From: Oceanimonas sp. GK1 | GTDB lineage: Bacteria; Pseudomonadota; Gammaproteobacteria; Enterobacterales; Aeromonadaceae | Assembly (NCBI RefSeq): GCF_000243075.1 | Contig: NC_016745.1 | Span: 2,435,001-2,499,000 of the forward strand | Reading direction: 5' to 3' | DNA length: 64,000 nt | Shown: piece after piece, positions 45,543-53,524 of the stretch | Numbering within the stretch: position 1 is the stretch's first letter | Layout: each line of letters starts with the position of its first letter | Position numbers and translations under genes: made by a program | The notes under the pieces: generated by a model | The model's input: the letters and a program-made list of their open reading frames with translations, nothing else | The model's database searches: none | Told to the model about the DNA's origin: nothing

Positions 45543-46757
45543 TCAGGGCCGCCATTCCGGCCGCTGGCCGGTGTCCTGATACAGGGGTTTGTTGAACCTG
45601 TCCCGCAGCTCGCTGAAATACCACACCCTGGGCGGCAGGTACCGGGCATGGTCGGGAAAACAGTGGGCAAACTCCTCCCGGCAGGGCCCGGTGAAGTCGG
45701 CCCTGACCAGGGACGGATACCGCTCGGTACAGGCGGCCACGATGCGGTCAAAAAAATGGCTGCCCATGAACTTGTCGTAGGTAATACTGTGAAACTCGTT
45801 CGACTCCATACGGTTGTAGCCGTTGAGGTGATCGCTGCCAAGCCCCAGATCCCGGCGTCGGCGCATGTCGATGCCCACGCTCAGGTCACGATGCACAATG
45901 CGGGGAATGTTGCCGTCCGAGTCAATTTCCAGCAGCACATTCTGGCCATGGGGCTCAAGCAGGTAGCCAAAGTGCCGGAACGCCTGCACCCAGTGGCGGA
46001 TCACGGGAAACAGGATCTGCTGCAACACGAACGACAGCGGCTCCCGGTCTCCGATCAGCTCAAACAGCAGCGGCGGCATGGCGGGATTGAAAAAATCCTG
46101 ACCATAGAGCGCAAACCCCGGCAGCAGACTGCGGTTGCCGGCCCTCTCGGGATAGGGGGTCATTTCCCGCACCAGATAACCCCAGTTTTCTCCCCGGCCC
46201 TGGCCGCTGCCCAGGTTCCGGTGCACCACCCCCAGCACCTCCCGCAAAAAGGCGAACCGCTCATCCAGTTGCTCAATGCCCAGCTCCAGCTCCCGGGACA
46301 CGTTCACCGCCTGGGCGATGACCTCGTCCCGCATCTTTCGATCGTAACGGGATACCTGAAAGGGAAAATGCACCTTCAGCGCATGGGGCAGGCCTTCCTC
46401 CTGCACATACAGGGTTCTGGAGGACGAACTGGGCACCACCGCCAGGCTTCGGCACCGGGTGCCCATAGCCAGGGTATGGCGGACGTAAGGATCCGCGGAC
46501 TTTTCTTCCAGCACCTGGGGATGCAGGCAAAAACGGACCCTGTCTCCGGGCAGGTACTGTTGCCGCAACGCCGGCGACGGATTGGCCGTATACAGCTGCA
46601 CCTGCTCCCGGGGCAGCTCAAACATCGGCAACGCAAAGCCGCGGTGGCCGGCATTGGGGCGATATGGCTCCCGGACCTGGGTATAGGCGGCATGGCGGCT
46701 GTAACTGCGGGTGCCTTCGTTGCGATATCGGTCGGCGTAAATGAGAGTCGGTATCAT
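45543..46757 (-). CDS. Orphan IucA/IucC-like (FhuF-domain) protein
   Basis: 404-residue protein resembling the NRPS-independent siderophore synthetases but much shorter than their usual 580-620 residues. EPHGQNVLLEID (His270 to Asn273) matches the ATP-site E-x-H-x-QN signature, and IVHRDLSVGID gives the RD motif at 290-291. LPHALKVHFPFQVSR (Lys128) recalls the substrate-binding strand of IucA/IucC. The N-terminal about 150 residues of a complete enzyme look reduced. No partner genes such as an N-hydroxylase or a receptor lie nearby, so siderophore synthesis cannot be claimed. The start ATG has GGAGG 11 bases upstream. I cannot say whether it is catalytic. Confidence 0.65.
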   Translation of the reverse strand: MIPTLIYADRYRNEGTRSYSRHAAYTQVREPYRPNAGHRGFALPMFELPREQVQLYTANPSPALRQQYLPGDRVRFCLHPQVLEEKSADPYVRHTLAMGTRCRSLAVVPSSSSRTLYVQEEGLPHALKVHFPFQVSRYDRKMRDEVIAQAVNVSRELELGIEQLDERFAFLREVLGVVHRNLGSGQGRGENWGYLVREMTPYPERAGNRSLLPGFALYGQDFFNPAMPPLLFELIGDREPLSFVLQQILFPVIRHWVQAFRHFGYLLEPHGQNVLLEIDSDGNIPRIVHRDLSVGIDMRRRRDLGLGSDHLNGYNRMESNEFHSITYDKFMGSHFFDRIVAACTERYPSLVRADFTGPCREEFAHCFPDHARYLPPRVWYFSELRDRFNKPLYQDTGQRPEWRP

Positions 46758-46833
46758 GGGCTGGCTTCAATTGCCTCCGCGAGCTAATGAGCAAAGTATA
46801 TTCACCGCACTACGCCACCGCCACAGGCCGGCT

Positions 46834-49527
46834 CTAGCCGTCCCTGCGGCCGCGCAGGCGCCACTGCATTTCGGTTTCAAGCAGGGCAAACAGCGCCATA
46901 CCCACGGCAACGATGAGCACTCCCTCCGTGAAGGGCACCGGTTTGGTGTCAAACACCGCCTGCAGCGGCGGCAGATAGGTGATGGCGAACTGGGCCAGGA
47001 TCACCAGGATCACGGTGGCCCACACCACAGGGGTGCCCTTGACCGCCTGCCAGGTGAGGGAAGTGCCGTACATATTGCGAATAAAAAACAGATGAAAAAT
47101 CTCCATGACCACCAGGGTGTTGAGCGCCATGGTGCGGGCCAGCTCCAGGGAATATTCCCTGGAGCTGGCGTGGGCATAAATGCCAAACACCCCCGCCAGA
47201 AACAGCCCCGAGACCAGCACGATGTGCCAGACCAGCTCGCCGCTGAGCAACGGTGCCCCGATCGCCCGGGGCGGCCGGCGCATGGTGTTGGCCTCGGTGG
47301 GTTCAAAGGCCAGGGCCAGCCCCAGGGTAATGGCGGTGATCAGGTTGACCCAGAGAATTTGAATGGGGGTGACGGGCAGCGTCATGCCCAGCATCAGGGC
47401 CACCACTATGGTCATGGCCTCGCCGGCATTGGTCGGCAGGGTCCAGCTGATGACCTTTTTGATGTTGTCGTACACGGTGCGGCCTTCCCGCACCGCCGCC
47501 ACTATGGTGGCAAAGTTGTCGTCGGCCAGCACCAGCTCGGCGGCCTCTTTCGCCGCCTCACTGCCCTTCAGCCCCATGGCGATGCCTGCATCGGCCCGTT
47601 TGAGCGCGGGCGCGTCGTTCACACCGTCGCCGGTCATGGCCACCGCCATGCCCTGGGCCTGCAGTGCCATCACCAGGCGCAGCTTGTGCTCGGGGCTGGT
47701 GCGGGCAAAAATGTCCGTGTCCTGCACGGCGGCGGCCAGGGCGGTGTCGTCCATGGCGTCGAGCTCGGTGCCGGTCAGCACCCGCTGCGGTTGCAGCAGG
47801 CCCACCTGCCGGCCGATGGCTATTGCCGTGTCTTTGTGATCGCCGGTGATCATCTTCACTCGAATGCCCGCCTGGTGGCATTCCCGCACCGCATCCACCG
47901 CCTCGGCCCGGGGCGGATCCATCAGCCCCACCAGGCCCAGCAGCACCAGATCCTGCTCCACATCGGTGAATTCCAGCACCGTGTGGCCCGGCGTGACCGC
48001 GCGCTGGGCCAGCGCCAGCACCCGCTGCCCCCGGGCTGCAATGGCCCCGGCCTGACGGTGCCAGTCATCGGCGTTCACCGGCTCCACGCCCCCCTGCCCG
48101 GTGCGCTGGCCGGTGCACATGGTAATAATGCGCTCGGGGGCGCCTTTGACCAGCACCAGCGCCTGGTGCTGGTGGTTGTGATTCAGGGTGGCCATAAAAC
48201 GGTGGCGGGCATCAAAGGGGATCACGTCGGTGCGGGGCCAGCAGGCTTGCTCCCGCTGAGCATCCCTGCCCAGCTTGCCGGCCAGGGCCAGCAAGGCGCC
48301 CTCCATGGGATCCCCCTCCACCGCCCAGACACCGCCGCGCCGGTGCAGGGTGGCGTCGTTGCACAGGGCCGCCACCCGGCCGATCTCCTGCAGCACCGGA
48401 TCTGCGTCCACGCCTTCCTGGCCGGTCTCGTCGCGGATCGCCCCCAGGGGGGCATAGCCTTCGCCCTCCAGCTCGTAACCATGGCCGGCCGTAACCAGCG
48501 ACGCCACCATCATCTCGTTGCGGGTCAGGGTGCCGGTCTTGTCGGTGCAGATCACCGACACCGAGCCCAGGGTCTCGATGGCCGGCAGACGCCGGACTAT
48601 GGCCTGGCGCCGGGCCATGGACTGCACGCCCACCGCCAGGGTAATGGTGAGTACCGCCGGCAGCCCCTCGGGAATGGCCGCCACCGACAAGCCCACCACC
48701 GCCATAAACAGCTCGGCAAAAGACAGGGGCTTGAGCACAGAGCCCAGCACCAACAGCACCGCAGCCACCAGCAGAATGGCCAGGGTCAGCCAGCGCGAGA
48801 ACACCGTCATCTGACGGGTCAGGGGCGTTGCCAGGGTTTCCACCTGTGAGAGCATGCCGCTGATGCGGCCAATTTCGGTGTCGGCGCCGGTGGCCACCAC
48901 CACGCCCCGGCCCTGGCCGGCGGTGATCAGGGTGCCGCTGTAGGCCATGCAGGCCCGCTCCCCCAGCGCCGCCGCGGCCGGCACCGGCTGGGTGCGCTTG
49001 TCGACCGGCAGCGACTCGCCGGTGAGTACAGCCTCCTGCACCTGCAGTCCGCTGACCGCCAGCAGCCGCACATCCGCCGGCACCTTGTCTCCGGCCTCCA
49101 GCAATACCACATCGCCCGACACCAGGGCCTCGCTGGCAATGGAATGCCGCTCGCCGTTACGCAGCACCGACGCCCTTGGCGTGAGCATGCCACGAATGGC
49201 CTCCATGGCCCGCTCGGCCTTGCCCTCCTGCACAAAACCGATAATCGCATTGACCAGCACCACCGCCAGGATCACCAGGCTGTCGGCCCAGTGTTCCAGG
49301 GCCGCGGTAATGGCCGCCGAGACCAGCAACACATAAATCAGAATATTGTGAAAATGCCGCAACCAGCGCACCAGCACCCCGGGGCTGGGCGCTGCCGGCA
49401 AGCGGTTGGGCCCCTGCCTGGCCAGCCGTGCCGCCGCCTCAGTGGCGGTTAACCCATGCTCACCGGCCTGCAAGGCATGCAATACCTGCCCGCATTCCAT
49501 GCTGTGCCATGTTTTCTGTTTCGCCAT
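46834..49527 (-). CDS. P2-type cation-transporting ATPase
   Basis: Inner-membrane P-type ATPase of about 897 residues; start at ATG 49525-49527 (MAKQKTWH), 39 codons into the longest frame. Motifs: TGES at 169-172, transmembrane segment 4 PEGLP at 286-290, phosphorylated Asp329 in CTDKTGTLTRN, KGAPERI for ATP binding and TGDGVNDAPALK for the hinge. Segment 6 reads LWVNLITAITLGLALAFEP where Ca2+ pumps have an Asp after the Thr, so Ca2+ is not assured; Mg2+, Mn2+ or K+ are open. It is divergent from the YegD gene with 138 bp between starts. Confidence 0.92.
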   Translation of the reverse strand: MAKQKTWHSMECGQVLHALQAGEHGLTATEAAARLARQGPNRLPAAPSPGVLVRWLRHFHNILIYVLLVSAAITAALEHWADSLVILAVVLVNAIIGFVQEGKAERAMEAIRGMLTPRASVLRNGERHSIASEALVSGDVVLLEAGDKVPADVRLLAVSGLQVQEAVLTGESLPVDKRTQPVPAAAALGERACMAYSGTLITAGQGRGVVVATGADTEIGRISGMLSQVETLATPLTRQMTVFSRWLTLAILLVAAVLLVLGSVLKPLSFAELFMAVVGLSVAAIPEGLPAVLTITLAVGVQSMARRQAIVRRLPAIETLGSVSVICTDKTGTLTRNEMMVASLVTAGHGYELEGEGYAPLGAIRDETGQEGVDADPVLQEIGRVAALCNDATLHRRGGVWAVEGDPMEGALLALAGKLGRDAQREQACWPRTDVIPFDARHRFMATLNHNHQHQALVLVKGAPERIITMCTGQRTGQGGVEPVNADDWHRQAGAIAARGQRVLALAQRAVTPGHTVLEFTDVEQDLVLLGLVGLMDPPRAEAVDAVRECHQAGIRVKMITGDHKDTAIAIGRQVGLLQPQRVLTGTELDAMDDTALAAAVQDTDIFARTSPEHKLRLVMALQAQGMAVAMTGDGVNDAPALKRADAGIAMGLKGSEAAKEAAELVLADDNFATIVAAVREGRTVYDNIKKVISWTLPTNAGEAMTIVVALMLGMTLPVTPIQILWVNLITAITLGLALAFEPTEANTMRRPPRAIGAPLLSGELVWHIVLVSGLFLAGVFGIYAHASSREYSLELARTMALNTLVVMEIFHLFFIRNMYGTSLTWQAVKGTPVVWATVILVILAQFAITYLPPLQAVFDTKPVPFTEGVLIVAVGMALFALLETEMQWRLRGRRDG

Positions 49528-49665
49528 GCTGGAGCCTGCCCTGGTTCGCCACTGTATCAAGCATACAATCTCACCGTTGCATCGTGATGACGTGAGGCCA
49601 GCGCCTTGCCTGCAGCGACGGATGCCGGTATGCTGCGCGGCCATTTTTTGCTTTGGGGCCCCGCC

Positions 49666-51024
49666 ATGATTGGATTTGACTACGGCACATCAAACTGCGC
49701 CGTTGGCGTGATGGATGGCAACAACCCGACCATGGTGCCGCTGGGGGATCATGGCCGGTATATTGCCTCGAATCTGTATGCCCCCAGCCGTGAGGTGATC
49801 GTCAACTGGCTGTACCAACAACTGCCCTCGGCGGAGCAGGCCAGCTTCAGGCAGCAACGCACCCTCGCCCTGCAAAAGGGACAGGCGGCCTTGAAGGAGC
49901 TGGCACTGGATGGCATGGCTGGCGAATTGTCCTTTGGCCGCGATGCCCTGACCCGCTACCTGCAGGAGCCCGACGAGGGCTACTACATCAAGTCGCCCAA
50001 GTCCTTTCTGGGCGCCAGCGGCCTGCTGCCCCAGCAAATTGCGCTGTTTGAAGACATAGTGGCGGCCATGATGAGCAACGTAAAAACGCTCACCGAGGCC
50101 GCCCTGGGACGCCCCGTCACCCAGACGGTGATTGGCCGGCCGGTCAACTTTCAGGGCCTGCGGGGAGAAGACAGCAACCGCCAGGCAATCGCCATTTTGA
50201 CCAACGCCGCCAAACGGGTGGGCTTTAAGGACGTGGAGTTTCAGTTTGAACCGGTGGCCGCGGGCTTTGAGTACGAAGCCAGCCTGCGCCGGGAAACCCG
50301 GGTACTGGTGGTGGACATTGGCGGCGGCACCACCGACTGCTCCCTGCTGCTGATGGGGCCCAAACAAGCGGCGGCGCAGGACCGCAGCCGGGATCTGCTG
50401 AGCCACAGCGGCGAGCGGGTGGGCGGCAACGACTTTGACATTGCCCTGGCGCTGAAAGGCCTGATGCCGGCCTTTGGCCTGGACAGCCTGTTAAAAACCG
50501 GCAAGGCCATGCCGGTGAACAGCTACTGGCAGGCGGTGGCCATTAACGACATCAACCTGCAGACGGACTTTTACAGCGCCGCCAACGGCCGTTTTCTGCA
50601 ACAGCTGGTGCGGGATGCGGCCCAGCCCGAGCTGGTAAATCGCCTGCTCACCGTGCACAAGCACAAGCTCAGCTACCGGGTGGTGAACGCCGCCGAGCAG
50701 AGCAAGATTGCATTGACGGAGCACGCCACGCAGCGGGTGGAACTGTTCGACATCGATGAAAAGCTGGCCATGGGGCTGGATCGGGACGACCTTGCCCGGG
50801 CCTGCCAGCGGGAGCTGAACCGCATTAGCGCGCTGATCACCGAGGCCATTCACGAGGCCGGCACCCAGCCCGAGGTGGTGTTTGTGACCGGCGGCACTGC
50901 CCGCTCACCGGTGCTGAACCGGTTTTTGCAACAGCAGTTTCCGCACACGCCCATAGTGGTTGGGGATCACTTTGGCAGTGTCACCGCCGGCCTGGCCCGC
51001 TGGGCCGGAAAGATTTATTCATGA
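49666..51024 (+). CDS. yegD: YegD-type Hsp70-like chaperone
   Basis: 452-residue actin/Hsp70 ATPase without the substrate-binding domain and lid; start at ATG 49666. Phosphate 1 is FDYGTSNCAVG, phosphate 2 VVDIGGGTTDCSLL, and the adenosine motif VVFVTGGTARSPV. SGERVGGNDFD is the linker to the metal and nucleotide core. Length and motif order match E. coli YegD (450). The true client is unknown. Its 3' end overlaps the amphi-Trp gene on the other strand by 10 bp. Confidence 0.9.
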   Translation: MIGFDYGTSNCAVGVMDGNNPTMVPLGDHGRYIASNLYAPSREVIVNWLYQQLPSAEQASFRQQRTLALQKGQAALKELALDGMAGELSFGRDALTRYLQEPDEGYYIKSPKSFLGASGLLPQQIALFEDIVAAMMSNVKTLTEAALGRPVTQTVIGRPVNFQGLRGEDSNRQAIAILTNAAKRVGFKDVEFQFEPVAAGFEYEASLRRETRVLVVDIGGGTTDCSLLLMGPKQAAAQDRSRDLLSHSGERVGGNDFDIALALKGLMPAFGLDSLLKTGKAMPVNSYWQAVAINDINLQTDFYSAANGRFLQQLVRDAAQPELVNRLLTVHKHKLSYRVVNAAEQSKIALTEHATQRVELFDIDEKLAMGLDRDDLARACQRELNRISALITEAIHEAGTQPEVVFVTGGTARSPVLNRFLQQQFPHTPIVVGDHFGSVTAGLARWAGKIYS

Positions 51025-51239
51025 GTCCATTTTATCTGAAACTCAATTTCTTCCTCTGAACCTTCCCGTTCGTGCTCAATACTGCATACGGCACGAACGG
51101 GCACATAGACCCTTTCGCCGGCTATCTGTATTTCAAATTTATCGCCATTCTCCAGGGCGTCAGCGAGACGCCTCAGCTTTGCCACAAATTCCGATGTGGA
51201 ATAGGTCTTTTCAATATCTCTTTCTGGTTTGTCACTCAT
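51015..51239 (-). CDS. Amphi-Trp domain protein
   Basis: 74 residues; start ATG 51237-51239 with AGGAAG upstream. The block STSEFVAKLRRLADALENG followed by strands (KFEIQIAGERVYVPV) and the terminal EEEIEFQIKWTHE matches the amphi-Trp domain. That domain is short, very acidic and ends in a Trp-containing amphipathic strand. It is known mainly from halophiles and marine bacteria; function is unknown. Confidence 0.8.
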   Translation of the reverse strand: MSDKPERDIEKTYSTSEFVAKLRRLADALENGDKFEIQIAGERVYVPVRAVCSIEHEREGSEEEIEFQIKWTHE

Positions 51240-51369
51240 GATGGCGCTTCCTGATGCAATATATTCGGCTGACAACGCTGCCACCCCATACAAACATAAC
51301 ACCGTCATGCCCGCACCGCCCCCTGCCGCCTGATCAAGGCCGCCGGGCGGGCGGTGCCAGCAGACAGGA

Positions 51370-52683
51370 TCACAGGCTCTGCCTGAACTGACTGACCGCG
51401 TCTACCACCTGGCGGGCGCCCTGCTGAATGTCCTGCATCACCTTGCCGGCGTCGCTGGACAGCGTCAGCGCCCGCTCGGCCTTGGTCATGCTTTCTGCGA
51501 TCAGCGACACGGCGTTTTCGGTCAGTTTGCGGTTTTCCGCCACCACCTGAATGATCTCTTCGGTGGCGGCGCTGGTGCGGGCGGCCAGTTTTCTGACCTC
51601 ATCGGCCACCACCGCAAAGCCCCGGCCCTGCTCGCCGGCCCGGGCCGCTTCAATGGCGGCATTGAGCGCCAGCAGGTTGGTCTGATCGGCAATGCCGCGA
51701 ATGCTGTCCACCAGCTCCGACACCCGCTGGGACTGGACGTCCAGCTCGAACATGCCCTTGCTGGCGCTGCCCATCTGTTCGGAGAGGCCGTGCATGGTGC
51801 TGATGGTGGCGTCGAGCACGTCCATGCCCCTGAGGGTATTTTCGTCGGTCGACGTCGAGATCTGGTAGGCAATGTTGGAGGTCTCGGCGGTGGCCAGCTC
51901 GCGCCTTACCTGTTCGGTGATCAGGGTGGCAAACTTCACCACCTTGTAAAGCTCGCCGCCCTCGTCGTGTATGGGATTGTAAGAGGCCTCCAGCCAGACT
52001 TCCCGCCCCTGGCTGTCGAGCCGGCAAAAGCGGCCGGACACAAACTCCCCCGCCCGCAGGCGCTGCCAGAACTGGTGATAGGCCTCGGAATCCACCTCGC
52101 CGGCATCGCAAAACAGACGATGGTGTTTGCCCATGATCTGCTGGCGGCGGTAGCCCATGGCCTTGAGAAAGTTGTCGTTGGCATTGAGGATCAGCCCGTC
52201 CAGGCTGAACTCGATCACCGCCGAAGAGCGGTTCAGGGCGGCCAGCATGTCTTCCTGCTCCCGGGAGCGGGAAATGGTTCTGGTCAGCTCGGCGGAATAG
52301 GCCAGCATTTCCACCCCGCCCTGCCGGGGCATGACCCTGGGCTGCAGAATGGTGCGAAACCACAGCTCCCGGCCGCTCTTGTGCATCAGCTGCAAGGCGC
52401 CATGCCAGTGCCGGCCCTGACGAATGGCATCAAGCATCTGCCGGCAATGGGGCTTGTTCTGTGACTTGGGCGCTATCATGTCGGTCAGCGGACGGTGCAG
52501 CAGCTCCTGCCGGGCGTAGCCCAGGGAGGCGCACAGCAGCTCATTGAGATCGCTGATGCGGCCGTCCTGGCCGAGGGCGAAGTAGATCATTTCTGCCTGC
52601 AAATCCTGCTGCATGCCGTAAAAGGTGCCGATCTCCGCTTCCAGCTCGGTAATGCGCTGTTGCCATTGTTTACTTCTGAACAT
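51370..52683 (-). CDS. Soluble PAS-PAS methyl-accepting chemotaxis protein
   Basis: About 437 residues without transmembrane segments. Two PAS domains occupy roughly 25-120 and 145-255 ([21 protein letters not shown] and [21 protein letters not shown]). A short MCP signalling domain carries the hairpin [30 protein letters not shown] and [13 protein letters not shown]. This is the architecture of Pseudomonas BdlA, which controls biofilm dispersion, and of cytoplasmic redox/energy receptors. The start is uncertain (ATG 52683, ATG 52692 or GTG 52698). Confidence 0.88.
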   Translation of the reverse strand: MFRSKQWQQRITELEAEIGTFYGMQQDLQAEMIYFALGQDGRISDLNELLCASLGYARQELLHRPLTDMIAPKSQNKPHCRQMLDAIRQGRHWHGALQLMHKSGRELWFRTILQPRVMPRQGGVEMLAYSAELTRTISRSREQEDMLAALNRSSAVIEFSLDGLILNANDNFLKAMGYRRQQIMGKHHRLFCDAGEVDSEAYHQFWQRLRAGEFVSGRFCRLDSQGREVWLEASYNPIHDEGGELYKVVKFATLITEQVRRELATAETSNIAYQISTSTDENTLRGMDVLDATISTMHGLSEQMGSASKGMFELDVQSQRVSELVDSIRGIADQTNLLALNAAIEAARAGEQGRGFAVVADEVRKLAARTSAATEEIIQVVAENRKLTENAVSLIAESMTKAERALTLSSDAGKVMQDIQQGARQVVDAVSQFRQSL

Positions 52684-52783
52684 TGTCTTCATCCACACTG
52701 GGTCGCCCCTGCAACAAAGGGGGCGTTATTTGAACACCGGGTCAATTGAGTACATGGAACGGATAAGAGACCGGACAGCAGGC

Positions 52784-52816
52784 AAAAAAAAACCGCCTTG
52801 CGGCGGTTTTTTTCTG
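52784..52816. terminator. Bidirectional terminator between the MCP gene and rplY
   Basis: A perfect 7-bp stem AACCGCC / GGCGGTT (52791-52808) is flanked by A and T runs; it directly follows the rplY stop. Confidence 0.9.
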
Positions 52817-52829
52817 AAACTTGTTTCGC

Positions 52830-53117
52830 TTAGGCGCGAACGAAGTCCAGGTGAGCCAGCTTGGGCTTGTAGGGGTGACGCTGAACGTCCTGTACCTTGA
52901 CCTTCACTTCCTGACCGTCGATCACCAGGGTCAGTACTTCGCTGTAAAAGGCGTCTTCGGCCTGAGCGATGATGGCTTTTTTGTGGTCCAGAGCAATGGC
53001 TACCGGCTCCTGGTTGCCGCCGTAAACGATGGCAGGCACTTTGTCTTCATGACGCAGGCGGCGGCTCGCACCTTTCCCCAGGTCAGAACGCACTTCGGCT
53101 TCAAATACAAATGACAT
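52830..53117 (-). CDS. rplY: Ribosomal protein L25 (short form)
   Basis: 95 residues, the enteric form that binds 5S rRNA without the CTC extension. The start is ATG 53115-53117 ([22 protein letters not shown]), 45 codons inside the longest frame. [17 protein letters not shown] and [18 protein letters not shown] match L25. It is preceded by about 400 bp of repeat-rich spacer. Confidence 0.96.
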   Translation of the reverse strand: MSFVFEAEVRSDLGKGASRRLRHEDKVPAIVYGGNQEPVAIALDHKKAIIAQAEDAFYSEVLTLVIDGQEVKVKVQDVQRHPYKPKLAHLDFVRA

Positions 53118-53219
53118 AATTTTCTCTCTTGAGGTTAATGACAAAGGCTGCGACCGGCCTTCGCCTTGATAAAAGCGCGCGGATGTTAACACGCAGGTGA
53201 CCCTGGGGCAAGCCGAGTG

Positions 53220-53415
53220 CGAAGCGCCAACGCAGTTGCACTCCGCCGACACGCTTCAGTGGTTGCCACTCACGATAAAAACCTGCTGCGAGCATACTTA
53301 ATGTTCGGTCAGGCTTTTATCGTTCGTCACGGCGAGCAAGCTCGCCCCATGTACGCTCGAAAATGCCATCCATGGCATTTTATGGTCAGCTCCGGCAATC
53401 CCCACTGCTGCTTCG
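53220..53415. repeat. MITE-like repeat, copy B (inverted, with a nested palindrome)
   Basis: Bounded on the left by CGAAGCGCCAACG and on the right by CACTGCTGCTTCG, with internal words CACTCCGCCGACACGCTTC and ATGCCATCCATGGCAT. These are the inverted forms of words in the repeat at 15204-15319. It is about 80 bp longer because a second palindrome (53273-53322, CGATAAAAACCTG against CAGGCTTTTATCG, one mismatch) sits in its middle. The 407-bp hrpA-rplY spacer otherwise holds only the rplY promoter region and an unremarkable stretch. Confidence 0.8.
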
Positions 53416-53524
53416 AGTAACGTCGGCGTTGTCTGTTTGCTAACGATCGGCATCTTGGTAAGGCAAAGAGTATCAAAACGCCTTTTTTGTTTTGCTTATA
53501 GCTGAAAGCTTACGGCTTCCAGCT

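Noticed and set aside
46741..48849. 702-codon open frame antisense to the P-type ATPase
   Set aside because: Same antisense artefact: His/Gln/Gly-rich translation without motifs, opposite a gene with all P-type ATPase motifs.
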